Positions 23,366 through 35,465 of a stretch of DNA of 64,000 nucleotides are shown here, in pieces. The stretch spans positions 721,616 through 785,615 of the forward strand of contig CAUJNA010002135.1 of NCBI GenBank assembly GCA_963377175.1, read 5' to 3'. Position 1 is the first letter of the stretch; each line of letters opens with the position of its first letter. Source of the DNA: Effrenium voratum (taxonomy: Eukaryota; Sar; Dinophyceae; Suessiales; Symbiodiniaceae). The notes below the pieces were generated by a model. That model ran no database searches and was not told the DNA's origin. It was given only the letters and a program-made list of their open reading frames with translations. The position numbers were made by a program, and so were the translations under genes.

Positions 23366-26300
23366 AGGAGGCACTGACATGACCTTTAAGGACCTTTCTC
23401 GGCCCCGCCGTACGCCGCTAGAAGCGCATTGTCAAACTGTGAGAGGCAGCTCTGCTTGCCGGCTCAATGCTGGTCGATTCTCCATGTACTCGTACACGTT
23501 GCGTGGACCTCCCGAGAGTGGCCAGATTAACGTTTGCTGGGGGCAAGGCTGTTGGACTGCGGCCGAGCAATCTGCTACAGCTCCAGCGAAGCTGGTTGGA
23601 CCCGCAAGGCTTGCGCAGGATTCCCAGACACTCCAATGTTGGTGCTATTTGTCAACATTCGCGAGCGTTGCCCTGAGAAGGAGCATTAGGGTTATAAGGC
23701 CAATGTTGCTTTGAGAGGCATGCGGCATACGTCCAAAATGTTGGTACAATTCTCAAGCGAGCAACTCACGTTAAATCACGCCAAATCACGGTAATGCACA
23801 CATTTGGACCGAATGTTTGCCAAACATAGCATGCGTTCAGTCCGATAATCACGCCAAATCAATCACACCCAATCACGGCATCCGACAACGTCATACGTTC
23901 CGATAAGCTCAACATTACCAAATATGTCTACATACCGAATGTTGCCCTGAGAGGCCTACAACTAAACGTTAGTAAGTATGACCAACATGGATTGTGTGGG
24001 ATTTGCCGCGGCATTGGCTTCGGTGCTAACGCCAGCATGAGGCTCTCACATGACCTTTAACGACCATTCTCGGCCCCCACTATACGCTGCAAGAAGCGCG
24101 TTGTTTTCCACTGTGACAGGCAGCTTTGCTTGCAGGCTCGGACACCCGTATACCATTTATGGTTTTTTGATACCGGTGATCCAACCAAGAAAGTTCATCA
24201 GGTACCCGAGCTGGCAAGCTAGCGCGTGGCCACCTTAGCATGCACTGGCGAAAGGCTGTTCGACTGCTGCTGACGATGAGTAAGGTTTTCGGAGGATTTG
24301 CTGCAGCTTCCGAGAGCATCACAGGTGGTACTGAGCCAGCAGGAAGCACTCGCATGATGTTTAATGACCTTTCTCGGCCCCGCCGCACGCTGGGACGAGC
24401 ATATTGTCAATCTGTGAGCAGCTTTGCTTGCCGGCTCAATGATGGCCGATCCTCCATCTCGGACACACCCGTGTACCCTTTACATGAACCTTTCGAAGTG
24501 CAGATTTTGGAATTAATGTGGCCGGATCAGCAGTGACTCTGCCACTTACGGCTCCTGCTGATGGTGAGCAGCCTCAAGAGAAGCTGATTGGGGCCGCAAG
24601 GCTTTTGCAGGATTTGCAACGGCTTGCTTCGGTTCAGAAGCCTTCCCATCCAACCATGTCTGCAACGGCCCCTCGGAATACTTTGTTCAAGCCCTGTCAT
24701 TGGATGTTTTCAGATTCGGATGGGTTTCCTTCTCAAATGCAAGAACGCAGCTATGCAAAGCATGCGCGTGAAGGACTGCGCAAATAATACCAACTTTGCC
24801 AGCGACCAGATTGGCATTCTGTGGCCGATAAGTTTGCTCGTGTTTGCCGCAGCTCTTTTGTGAGAGAGCATCACAGGTTGCAAAGCCAGCCGGAGGCACG
24901 CACGTGACCTGCAACCTATCTCGGCCCTGCCATAGGCTGCTAGAAGCGCATTGTCAAACCGTGAGAGGCAGCTTTGCTTGCCAGCTCAATGCTGGTCGAT
25001 TCTCTATGCACCACATATGTGCGGAGACCTCGAGATAGGTGCGGATTTGGGCGTATGTGGAGTCTCGGGCACAGCTGGCAAGCCACTGAGCCAGCTCTGG
25101 GCTCAGCTGAGAATCAGGGTCGTCCAGGCAGTCAAGAACACTCTGATTTGAGCTCAAAGTACAGGTGGGCGACTTCTGCGCCTGCCTTCGGCCACTCTGC
25201 GCCTGCCTTCTGCCACTGGGGTGCGCTTTCGCAGGATTTGCAGCGGCGTTCTTCGGCGAATGTCGCGCCGGGAAGCCCATCCAACTTTCAGATGTCTTGG
25301 CAGCACAAGCCTTTCCATGTCTGCAACAGCCCCTCGGAACAACCTGTTCAAAACCCCGTCGCTGGATTCTCACAGATTCAGATGGGGACTGTTCTCTGGG
25401 TACAGCATGCGCGTGAAAGACCCCCCCCGGACAGGAATGTCCACCTTTCCAGCTTGTGGCCGGATTAGAATTGAGTGGGGTAAGGCTGTCGGAAGATCTG
25501 CTCGCGCAGCCACAAGGTTTTTGCAGGATTTGCCACAGCATTGGCGTCGGTCGTAAAGCCAGGGCTCTCACATGACCTTTAACGACCTTTCTCGGTCCCG
25601 CCATGCGCTGTAGCGCCTTGTCAAAGTGAGAGGCAGCTTTGCTTGCCGCTGAATGCCGGTCATTCTCCATGTACTCGTACACGTGTGCGGAGACCTCTCA
25701 AGGTGCAAATTGGGCATATGTCAGCTCGGGCACCCGACCTTGGCTAGATTCGCATGGTGCTACCGCCCCTGCTGACGATGAGTAAGGCTTGCGCAGGATG
25801 TGCCGCGGCACTTGCTGTGAGCATATCACGGGTCGCAACGCCTGCAGCAGGCATGCTTACGTGACCTTCAGCAATGTTTGCCCTCCTTGATACGCTTGGA
25901 ACGTCTGGGCAGCGCTGGCCAGCTCTCAACATGCAGGGTTGTGCGAGCTAAAAGCTGGGCGCTTGGTTGAGTGGCAGAATTGTGCCCAAAATGGGAGGCT
26001 ACTGTCATAACTGCGCAAGCTAGCGCGTGGCCAGCTTAGCAAGCATGCGCTGGGGTAAGGCTGTTGGACTGCCGATAAATCTGCTACTGCCCCTGCTGAG
26101 GATGAGTAAAGCTTGCGCAGGATTTGACGCGGCGCTTGCTGCGAGCGTATCACGGGTCGTAAAGCCTGCAGCAGGCACTCACGTGACCTTCAGCGAAGAG
26201 CTTTCCGACCCCTGGCAAGGCTGTTTGCCCCCCTTGATTCGCTTGGAACATGTGGGCAGTGCTAGAAGCTCTCATTCCAGAAAACCAAACTCAACTTTTT

Positions 26301-29095
26301 GGGCGAAGTTGAACTGTTTGGGCATATTTGGAGTCCGTTCGCGAGCCAGCGCGTGGCTGGATCTGCAGTGGCTCTGCCAATTACGGCTTCTGCTGATGCG
26401 TAGCCTCAAGCGAAGCTGACTGGGGCCGCAAGAGTCCTTCTGCTCCACAGATTCCTTCCTGTGCCTCAGCTGCTCGCGCTGCCGATGATGAGCAGCCTCA
26501 AGCGAAGCTAACTGGGGCCGCAAGGCTGTCACAGGATTTGCAACGGCGTTCTTCTGCAAAAGTGCGCGTTGTGCCGGTTCAGAAGCCCATCCAATGTTCG
26601 CCAGGCTTGGCAGCCGCGCAAGCCTTTCCATGTCCGCACCAGGTGAGTTTAGCCTCAGATCCATGCAGTTGACTCCTCGCGGTGGTTGCACTGCTGTTTC
26701 GGACGTGGTTTATCATCTGGTCCAGCGGCATTCGCGTAGACGTACACTTCAATTTTACCAGACCGGGTCATAGCTGCGCAACTGCAAATGAAACGTGGGT
26801 CGACGTGCTTGGCTCTCACAGAGATTACCTGTCTGCTCCAGCGACGATGATATGCCTCAGGTGAGGGTGACAGGATTTGCCGCAGCGCTTTCCAAGGGTG
26901 GTGTTAGGCGAGCAGGAATCACTCGCTTGACCTTTAACGACTTTTCTCGGCCCCGCCACACGCCGCCGGAGGTTCAGATTGTCAATCCGTGAGCAGTTTT
27001 GCTTGCCGGCTCAATGGCCGATCCATCTCGGACACACCCTTAAACCCTTTACATGGACCTCCCAAAGTGCAGAATTTGCATTATTTGGAGGTTCGGAACC
27101 CGCTGGCAAGGCTCCTGCTGATGAGCAGCCTCAAGCGAAGCTGACTGGGGTCTATGCAAAGCATGCATGTGAAAAACCCACTGCAAAAATACTGGCCACG
27201 TTGCCAGCGACCAGATTGTAATTGATGGGGGCAAAGCTGTTGGACTGTGGCCGATAAGTTTGTTCACGTTTGTCGCTGTGCTTTTGTGAGAGAGCATTAC
27301 AGGTTGCAAAGCCAGCAGGAGGCACTCACGTGACCTGTAACGACCTTTCTCGGCCTCGCCATGCACTGCTAGAAGCGCATTGTCAAACTGTGAGAGGCAG
27401 CTTTGCTTGCCAGCTCAATGTTGGTCGATTGTCCATGCACTCTACAGCGCGTAGACTCTCGAGGTGCAGATTAGCATTGCGGCGGATAAATCTGCGACGG
27501 CCGCCAATGATGAGCAGCCTCCAGCGAAGCTGATTGGACCTGCAAGGCTTGCGCGGCATTGACTTCGAGCATACCATGGGTCGCAACACCTGCAGCAGGC
27601 ACTCACGCGACCTTCAGCAAGCAAATGCTTTTGCAGGCCCTTGCCCTCCTTGAGTTGGGCGCTTGGCTGAGTGGCAGAATTCCACGGCTGCTCTGGCTTA
27701 GCGGTCGTGACTGCGCGCAACTATACATGCAATTGGGGCCATTGCGACCCCCGCTGCTGATGATTCACGGCCCCGGCTGAGGGCTGAGGCTCAATGTTGG
27801 CCGATCGGACACACCCTTATTCTGTGTACATGGACCTCTTGAGGTGCAGACTTGGGCAGACTTGGAGTCGGTTTGGGAACCCATGCTGGCAAGCCAGCGC
27901 GTGGCTGGATCTGCAGTGACTGTGGCAAGTAGGGCTTCTGCTGATGAGCAGCCCCAAGCGAAGCCGACTGGGGCCGCAAGGCTTTCGCAGGAATTGCAAC
28001 CGCGTTGCTTGGCAAAAGTGCGCATTGCGCCAGTTCAGAACCCCATCCAACTTTCGCAAGGCTTGACCGCGCAAGCCTGTCCATGTCTGCAACAGGTGAA
28101 TTCGGGGTGGTTTATCATCTGGTCCAGCGGCATGCGCGTAGACGTACACTTCAATTTTACCAGACCGGGTCATAGCTGCGCAACTGCAAATGAAACGTGG
28201 GTCCACGTGCTTGGCTCACAGAGATTACCTGTCTGCTCCAGCGCCGATGATATGCCTCAGGTTCAGGTGAGGGTGACAAGATTTGCCGCAGCGTTAGGCG
28301 AGCAGGAACACGTGACCTGCAAGGACCTTTCTCGGCCCCGCAATAGGCTGATAGAAGCGCATTGTCAAACTGCGAGAGGCAGCTTTGCTTGCCGGCTCAA
28401 AGCTGGTCGCTTCTCCATGCACTCGTACACATGTGCCGAGGCCTCTCGAGGTGCAGATTTGGGGGTATGTGGAGTCAGCTCGGGCACCCGAGTTGGCAAG
28501 CCCCGTGGCGCCTGCTGCCTTCTGCCAGCGCTGGCCGGCTCTCAACATGCAGGGCTTTGCACGCTAGAAGCTGGGCGCTTGGTTGAGTTGCAGAATTGTG
28601 CCCAAAATGGGAGGCTGCTGCCATAACTGCACGCTAGCGCGTGGCCACCTTAGCAAGCATGCGCCGGGGTAAGGCTGTTGGAGTGCGGCCGATAAAACTA
28701 GCTGACGATGAGCGAGGCTTGCGCAGGGTTTGCCGCGGCATTTGCTGCGAGCACGGGTCATACAGCTTGCAGCATCCACTCGCGTGACCTTCAGCGAAGC
28801 GCTTTCCGACCCCTGGCAAGGCTGTTTGCCCTCCTTCATTCGCTTGGAACATGTGAGCACTGCTGTCCTCGCAAGATGCAGGGTGCGCGCTAGAAGCCGG
28901 GCGCTTGGGCTGTCCTCGCAAGATGCAGGGTGCGCGCTAGAAGCCGGGCGCTTGGTTGAGTGGCAGATTTCCAACACGGCAGCTTTGACCTGGTGCCCAA
29001 AATGGGAGGCCACGGTCATAACTGCGCAACTCAAAATGGAACGTGGGTCCATGTGCAACCTGTCTGAACTTCGCAAAATCTAGGCCACGAAATAT

Positions 29096-29950
29096 TGACT
29101 TCGGCTCTGGAATGTGGTGGAGTTTCTGACAGGCGAGACTTGTAGACCGAACCCCTCGTTCTCCACGTCCCAACTCAATGGATGCCGCCTGACATTCGGT
29201 CGCTTCCAGGGCACCCTTTGCACAACTCTTCCGCAGGGTCCAGTGTTGCTACAAGTGTGGGCCATCCAGACCCTGCCCCGGCATAAGTTTCCCGAACACA
29301 AAGAAACAACGACGCAACGATGGCAAGCGAACCGCTGCTTCAGCACGCAGGCTAGCCCCATTATGCATGTGCTGGCCAGAATTTGTTTCTTCCGCATTGG
29401 TCCCCAAGCTGCCTATAATATGTCTGGTAATTCTACTGAGTTGACTTCTGGAGAGGAGGACCTCAGCGTCCCAGGCAGTGTTGTTTGGCAAGGTCACTGG
29501 GACATTGCGCCGTTTTGAGAACAACGCTGCGTATGTCTCGGCGAAAATCCGCTCGCAGGCGTCGAACGTCAAGAGCAGGCAGCCCAATAAATGCCAGCCC
29601 TAAGGGGCATCCCAGCCTTGTTGCAGAGATGCTGGCAGAATCCCAGAGGCATTGCCAAATATTGCCGCGCGAGCACATGCACATGCTAATAGAGCCCCAA
29701 GGGGCCAGCAGCATCAAGATGTGGCACCAGGTGCTGCCTTGCACAAGAGTGAGCAGTGCTGAAGCAATTTGCGCACGTTGCAGAGCCTTTCCTTGGATCT
29801 TGAGCGGGCGGCGCATTCGAAACGTTGCGGGGCATTGGCCTGGTGAGCGGCAGCGTCCCAGATGAACGGCGGACTTTGCACATGACATTTCGTTCGGCGC
29901 CTCCGCGTGCTGGAAGCGCCCCGGCGCGTTGCCAGGCGCGTTCAGCGGGC
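29096..29950. repeat. 0.85-kb duplication, copy 1
   Basis: Starts TGACTTCGGCTCTGGAATGT and matches 31201-32101 (offset ~2105) with indels. It contains the same GCACCCTTTGCACAACTCTT and CCCCGGCATAAG words. No frame is conserved intact between copies. Confidence 0.8.
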
Positions 29951-30246
29951 AAGAGCAGAATGTAATGAATCTCTTGACAAAAAGCAGACGCTGGCAGAGT
30001 GTTGCCGGTAGCTATCTTGACACCATCGGCTCTGCCCTAGCGGCAGCCTCCTTGACGCATCGCGAGGCGGGCGTTGGAGTGCAAAGCGCGGGCAGGGCAC
30101 CCTTTGCACAACTCTTCCGCAGGGTCCAGTGTTGATACAGGGTCCAGGCTGTTGGAGCGCCGATAAATCTAGCTGACGATGAGCGAGGCTTGCAAAGGGT
30201 TTGGCGCGGTGTGTGCGGGTCATAAAGCTTGCAGCAGGCACTCACC

Positions 30247-30560
30247 TGCGCAACTCAAAATGGAACGTGGGTCCATGTGCATGTCTCACAGAGGTTACCT
30301 GTCTGATTTTCGCAAATTTTAGGCCACGAAGCGGCTCTGGGTTCTGCACTTTGGGTTGTTTCCTAGCACTTTGGGTTCTGCATGGGAGAAGCTGGGCGCT
30401 TGGTTGAGTGGCAGAATTCCCACACGGCAGCTTTGGCTTAGAACTGCGCAACTTTCGGAACGTGGGTCCATGTGCTTCGCTCGCCGAGATTACCTGTCTG
30501 CACCAGCGCTCACTTTCGCAACTTCGCTTTTTCTAGGCCACAAAATATCTCTGGAATGTG
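30247..30560. repeat. 0.31-kb duplication, copy 1
   Basis: TGCGCAACTCAAAATGGAAC through ATTACCTGTCTGC repeats at 30911-31222 (offset ~664). Both lie next to satellite-like words (AAAGCTTGCAGCAGGCACTC). Confidence 0.8.
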
Positions 30561-30910
30561 GCGGAGTTTCTGACAGGCGAGACTTGTAGACCGAACCACT
30601 CGTTCTCCACGTCCCAACTCAACGGATGCTGCGGTGTGTGCGGGTCATAAAGCTTGCAGCAGGCACTCACGTGACCTTAAGCGAAGCCCTTTCCGACCCC
30701 TGGCAAGGCTGTTTGCCCTCCTTGATTTGCTTGGGACATGTGGGCAGCGCTGTCCTCGCAAGATGCAGGGTGCGCGCTAGAAGCTGGGCGCTTGGGCTGT
30801 CCTCGCAAGACGCAAGGTGCGCGCTAGAAGCCGGGCGCTTGGTTGAGTGGCAGATTTTCCAACACGGCAGCTTTGGCTTGGTGCCCAAAATGGGAGACCA
30901 CGGTCATAAC

Positions 30911-31222
30911 TGCGCAACTCAAAATGGAACGTGGGTCCATGTGCATGTCTCACAGAGGTTACCTGTCTGATTTTCGCAAATTCTTATCCACGAAACGGCT
31001 CTGGGTTCTGCACTTTGGGTTGTTTCCTAGCACTTTGGGTTCTGCATGGGAGAAGCTGGGCGCTTGGTTGACTGGCAGAATTCCCACACGGCAGCTTTGG
31101 CTTAGAACTGCGCAACTTTCGGAACGTGGGTCCATGTGCTTCGCTCGCAGAGATTACCTGTCTGCTTTCGCAACTTCGCAAATTCTAGGCCGCGAAATAT
31201 TGACTTCGGCTCTGGAATGTGG
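30911..31222. repeat. 0.31-kb duplication, copy 2
   Basis: Partner of 30247-30560. It abuts copy 2 of the 0.85-kb duplication, so the two were probably duplicated as one larger block. Confidence 0.8.
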
Positions 31223-32101
31223 TGGAGTTTCTGACAGGCGAGACTTGTAGACCGAACCCCTCGTTCTCCACGTCCCAACTCAATGGATGCCGCCTGACTT
31301 TCGGTCGCTTCCAGGGCACCCTTTTGCACAACTCTTCCGCAGGATCCAGTGTTGCTACAAGTGCGGGCCCTTCGGACCCTGCCCCGGCATAAGGTTCCCG
31401 AACACAAAGAAACAACGACGCAAGGATGGCAAGCTAATCGCTGCTTCAGCACGCAGGCTAGCCCCATTATGCATGTGCTGGCCAGGGTTTGTTTTTTCCG
31501 CATTGGTCCCCAAGCTGCCTATAATAAGTCTGGCAAATTTACGCCGTGGATTGCTTTTGGCGATGTGAACTTCAGCGTCCCAGCAGGCAGTGTTGTTTGG
31601 CAAGTTCACTGGGACATTGGTCCGCTTTGATAACGACGCTAAAGCATAAGTCCAGGCGAAAATCAGCGCGCAAGTGTCGCACTCGTGTTCCGTAGTCAAG
31701 AGCAGGCAACCCAATAAATGCCGGCCCTAAGGGCATCCCAGCCTCATTGCAGAGATGCTGGCAAAATTTCAGAGGCATGGCCAAATACTGCCTCGCGAGC
31801 ACATGGAGACGCTAACAGAGCCCCAAGGGGCTAGCAGCATCCAAGATGTGGCACCAGGTCTGCCTCTCACAAGGGTGAGCAATGCCATCAATTCGCAAAC
31901 GTGCAGAGCCTTTCCTTGGAATCTTGCCTGAGCGGGCGGCGCATTTGAAACGTTGCGGGGTGGCCTGGTGATCCGGCAGCGTCCCAGAACGGGGGACTTT
32001 GCACATGCGCGCCACCCGTAGCATTTTAAGCACATGACATGTTGTTCCGCGCCTTCGCGTGCTAGAAGCGCCTGGGTGCGTTGCTAGGCGCGTTCAGCGT
32101 T
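31201..32101. repeat. 0.85-kb duplication, copy 2
   Basis: Partner of 29096-29950. An open frame here with CCYKCG looks like a zinc knuckle but is not preserved in the other copy. Confidence 0.8.
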
Positions 32102-34386
32102 TGAGCACACATTGCAGAGTATGTGCTTGAATCCTGTTGAGCTGGCAAGAGAACCCAAGTGCTGGGCTTGCGCATGTGTTTGTACATAATCTCTTGACAA
32201 GCAGACGCCAGGGTGTTGCCGGTATCGACGCATTGATCGGTACGAAATCGTTGCGGCGGCCTCCGGGACGCAGGGCGAGGCGGGCGGAGTGCAAACGGAT
32301 GCAGGTTTTGCATTTGCCTGGAGTCTCCTTCTGACCCGAACAAACAATATGTCCATGACCCCAAAATAATTGGGTAATGACCAACCATTTTTGAAGGGTC
32401 ATGGAGACTCCAGGTACTGGCAAAGTCAAAGATGCATTGCCTGCTTGCCGCAGCGCAGTGGCGCATGCCGTTGGCATTCACAACCCAAAATGGACTGCAT
32501 GCTGGTCACTGGAACTCGCAGATGGCAGCTTCAGAGAAACAGCGCGCGCGAGCGCGGTGCAATCTTTCTTTCCCAATCTTTCGAGCTATTTAGTGTCATT
32601 GGCCACAACTTGTTGGGTCACGGTGAGCTATGAGACCGAGCGTATGTAGCTTGAACACTGTGTTTTGTTCTTATCCAGAGTGTAAGATAAGATTGAAACC
32701 CGCGCTTGTGGCACGGCTGGGTACGCAGCAGCCGGGCATGGATGGGCGCGTTGAGTGTGGGTAATGGAGGAACATGACTCATAAACCCCTCAGGTCGAAA
32801 TGCAAAACCCGCGGATATAGGGTCCCCTTTGTGTACACCCCAACGCTGCAATCGGAAAGTAAAGAGAGAGTTGCAGGTTGATTTTTTCGGGTGCCGGTCT
32901 TGAAGGCGGTGGTACCCTTTGCGAGCCTGAACCTTGCTTGGTTATTAAACAAACTGGAATAAGAAATGTGCTGTTTCCGGCTAGCAGTAGTTGTTGTTTT
33001 TGAATTTCTGGAATGGCAACCCCTTGAGACAAGGAGTTCGCATTGGCAATAGCTTTGGTACAAGTATTCTCGAATTCTGTCTGTTGTATTTTCCGATTTT
33101 GGGCCGCAGGTTAATCAGAGGGCTTCTGGGAGGTGCCCCCCCCAAAAAATGAGGGTCTTTTGGCCAAACCTTGTGGGATCTTGTGGGTGCTTTTAGAATA
33201 GTATTGGCTGGCAGTCGGCTGGGAAAACCGCGTGTCTTATGTGTCGAGGTTTATTAATCATGTGCCGACACTACGGCTGTGCACGGCTAGGTGCAGCTGT
33301 TTGTGTACGGCTGGGTGCTGCTGTGCTAAGTTTGCTGCCGCCGGCTGCTTGGCGGATAGAGGTGGTGTGCTAGAAGGTGGTGGGGGAGTAGGGCAGGGTC
33401 CTTGAACAATGTTCCAATTGAGGGTGCTGGCTGCTTTGCGCAGGGCTGTGATTGGCCAACGAAAGGAAACTGGTGTATCATTTACATGTGGTTTGCGTTT
33501 TTTGTTGGGGCTCGGCACCTTTTTCAGGGTAGTTTAAAGGGCCTGGGATGACGACCGAAATCCATGTCGGAGTCCCCCAATTTTGGCACAGATCCGTGTG
33601 AATCTACCCTCCCACTAGCCTGGCAGCTGACTGTGAATTTGGTGGGAGTGTATGTCCACCAACTTGTTGACCTTTTCTGGGAAGACCGGGTAGGCCATTT
33701 TGTGCCCAAAGGTGTGGTTTCCTTAGCGAGACAGCTCAGCGGAAAGCACCCGATCCTGTTCGAGTTGGACTGCCTCATCTGAAATCCCCATGCGGCGGGC
33801 TGAAAGCAGAGACCCAGGGTAGCACGTGATCCACGTAGCTTTTGCTTCGATAGAATATCAGTTTGTTTCTCGAGACCAAGGGCCCCAGTTGCTTGGGCCC
33901 TCAAGCTCAACAGCAAAAGCCAACTTCTTCCAACTTTCCAACGAACAAGGAAGCCTATGTGCGCGGGGCCAAAAAGAATGAATTCCCGAAGCCACTTCCT
34001 TTTTGACTCGCGCAGTGAAGAGTGCGTCTTCCAAAATGGAACTTGGGCAATAATCCATGTTTAAGGATATTTTCAGGGACTAGGTACTTGGCCCGCCCAG
34101 CACCTTTTTTGGAAGGCCGCGTTCGTGGTAAACGAAAGGTTGTGACTTTGTTTGGGCCATCGAACTCAGGCAGTGAGTTGTGGAAAAGGCTAGATATTGT
34201 TCTTTGAGTTTGCCGGATGCTTCACAAGCAGCTCATTTAGAGGCTGTTCCCCAAGATAGTACGAGCCCAACAGGTGGTAAAACGAGCTTACTCATCATGA
34301 AGCCTTTTACTTGGGGATTCAATATTTGTCCGGTTTGTGAATCGCCTCAAGTTGCTCAGGCACTCGATTGATTTTTCGTTTTGCAG
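32102..34386. other. no supported gene
   Basis: Mixed-composition sequence with no clear repeat and no well-bounded exon. Open frames are short and overlap on both strands. Confidence 0.4.
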
Positions 34387-34620
34387 CTTCCTCCTTACGG
34401 CAAGCAAAAAACCACCATCGAGCTGTGGCACGATTTGTCCTATGGACTCCCCTTACAATTGGACGACTCCCTTTGGCACGAGGATTTTCCACCCTTTGGA
34501 ATTTCAAGTCAAGCCTTTGGCCACAGTTTTCATGTGCTGAATCGAGCTTCGATTCGGCGATTCGGCCAAAAGAAGCCTCTGACATCGCCCGAAGTTCGGT
34601 CGAAAAAAGATGCGGAGTGA
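34387..34620 (+). CDS. candidate exon, 77 codons to stop
   Basis: A very good acceptor (GATTTTTCGTTTTGCAG) is followed in phase 0 by an open frame to TGA at 34618-34620. It contains TTIELWHDLSYGLPLQLDDS and ends in a Lys/Arg/Glu-rich tail (SPEVRSKKDAE). An overlapping minus-strand open frame of 158 codons (34319-34795) competes; the acceptor favours the plus strand. No family is recognised. Confidence 0.33.
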   Translation, partial: LPPYGKQKTTIELWHDLSYGLPLQLDDSLWHEDFPPFGISSQAFGHSFHVLNRASIRRFGQKKPLTSPEVRSKKDAE

Positions 34621-34795
34621 GTTGCTGGGATGGATCCTTCCCTTGAAGTCTGGCTAAACCACCCGAAATATATTCCTCTTTGGTTCCGTGTTCAGTCCAC
34701 ACTGAAGCGTTGGGTTTTCGGATGTTTTGGTCACGATCTCCGAACAAAAAGAAACAGAATGCAATTTCTGGTTGCCAATCCACGGAGTGATTCAA

Positions 34796-34890
34796 TTCCC
34801 CAGCGTAAATACCAACAAACGTTATGGTTGTTCAACCATGGTTTCATTTCGGTGCATTTTGAAATGGATTTTGTTTTTTCCATCCGCGGC
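34796..34890 (+). repeat. foldback family 4, partial copy
   Basis: AAATACCAACAAACG, then TTCAACCATGGTTTCAT, then GAAATGGATTTTG matches the right two-thirds of the complete element at 35342-35465 in the same order. Confidence 0.6.
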
Positions 34891-35341
34891 ATGCTTACAT
34901 TGTGTTGGGTGTCCTTCCAGAGTCCAAATGGCCCTTGAGTCCAGCACCGAGCAAGAGATGTTCAATCTGTTGGCATGAAGACATTGCGGCCGATCCTGCA
35001 AACCTTCAATTGTGACCTCAAAAGACGGATGTGACATAGAAAATGATGTCCCTAAACGCGGGGTTTCCTTGAGGCATAGAACTCAAACTTACCTGAAAAG
35101 ACGGGACTATGTAGCATGAGGGTTGGAATGGGCAAATCGATCGATGTCACTTGGGGGCCTTTGAAAAGCGTTGCAAGTGGAGGTTCCTTGCTTGCTGTCG
35201 ATTTCTCATTTTTGGTTGAATTATGATAGTATAGTTTCCCCAGGTTGCGCTCCTTTGGCAGAATTTCGGGCTGCAAGCCTTTCAGCCAACAAAGCGTGTC
35301 TACAGCCAAAGATGGAAAAGGCCTCTAGAGTGGTACTACGG

Positions 35342-35465
35342 GTGGACGAAATCCATTTCGCACCCCCTGTGAAACCCTGGAATGATACGATTCTCCTGCA
35401 AATACCAACAGACAGTGGTTTCAACCATGGTTTCAATCATGTGGTGCGAAATGGATTTCATCCAC
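35342..35465 (+). mobile_element. MITE-like element, family 4, 23-bp inverted ends
   Basis: The ends GTGGACGAAATCC..CGCACC and GGTGCG..GGATTTCATCCAC are inverted repeats matching at 22 of 23 positions and enclose a 124-bp element. The interior carries AAATACCAAC and TTTCAACCATGG, shared with copies at 34796 and 53384. No clear target-site duplication is visible. Confidence 0.65.

Larger units (their letters stand above)
16240..28640. repeat. composite satellite, ~290-bp monomers in higher-order copies
   Basis: The core TTGTCAAACTGTGAGAGGCA, then GCTTTGCTTGCCGGCTCAAT, recurs about 15 times, with companion blocks CTTTCTCGGCCCCGCCA, GCAAGGCTGTTGGACTG, GATAAATCTGC and GCAAGGCTTGCGCAGGATTT. Adjacent monomers at 23068 and 23355 are 287 bp apart. 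Longer copies repeat at an offset of 3.6-4.0 kb, for example ~16.9-17.7 kb with ~20.9-21.6 kb. Every reading frame is broken often, so the many short open frames are not genes. Confidence 0.85.

Noticed and set aside
19473..23714. repeated ~96-codon frames (GGTDMTFKDLSRPRHTPLEA-type) as a tandem gene family
   Set aside because: They follow the 287-bp satellite period, start at non-ATG codons, and most other monomers break the frame.
31287..31568. CCYKCGPFGPCPG as a zinc-knuckle protein
   Set aside because: The frame is not maintained in the duplicate copy at 29.1-29.5 kb.
34319..34795. 158-codon minus-strand open frame
   Set aside because: It competes with a plus-strand exon that has a strong acceptor, and runs into a foldback element. 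Not decisive.
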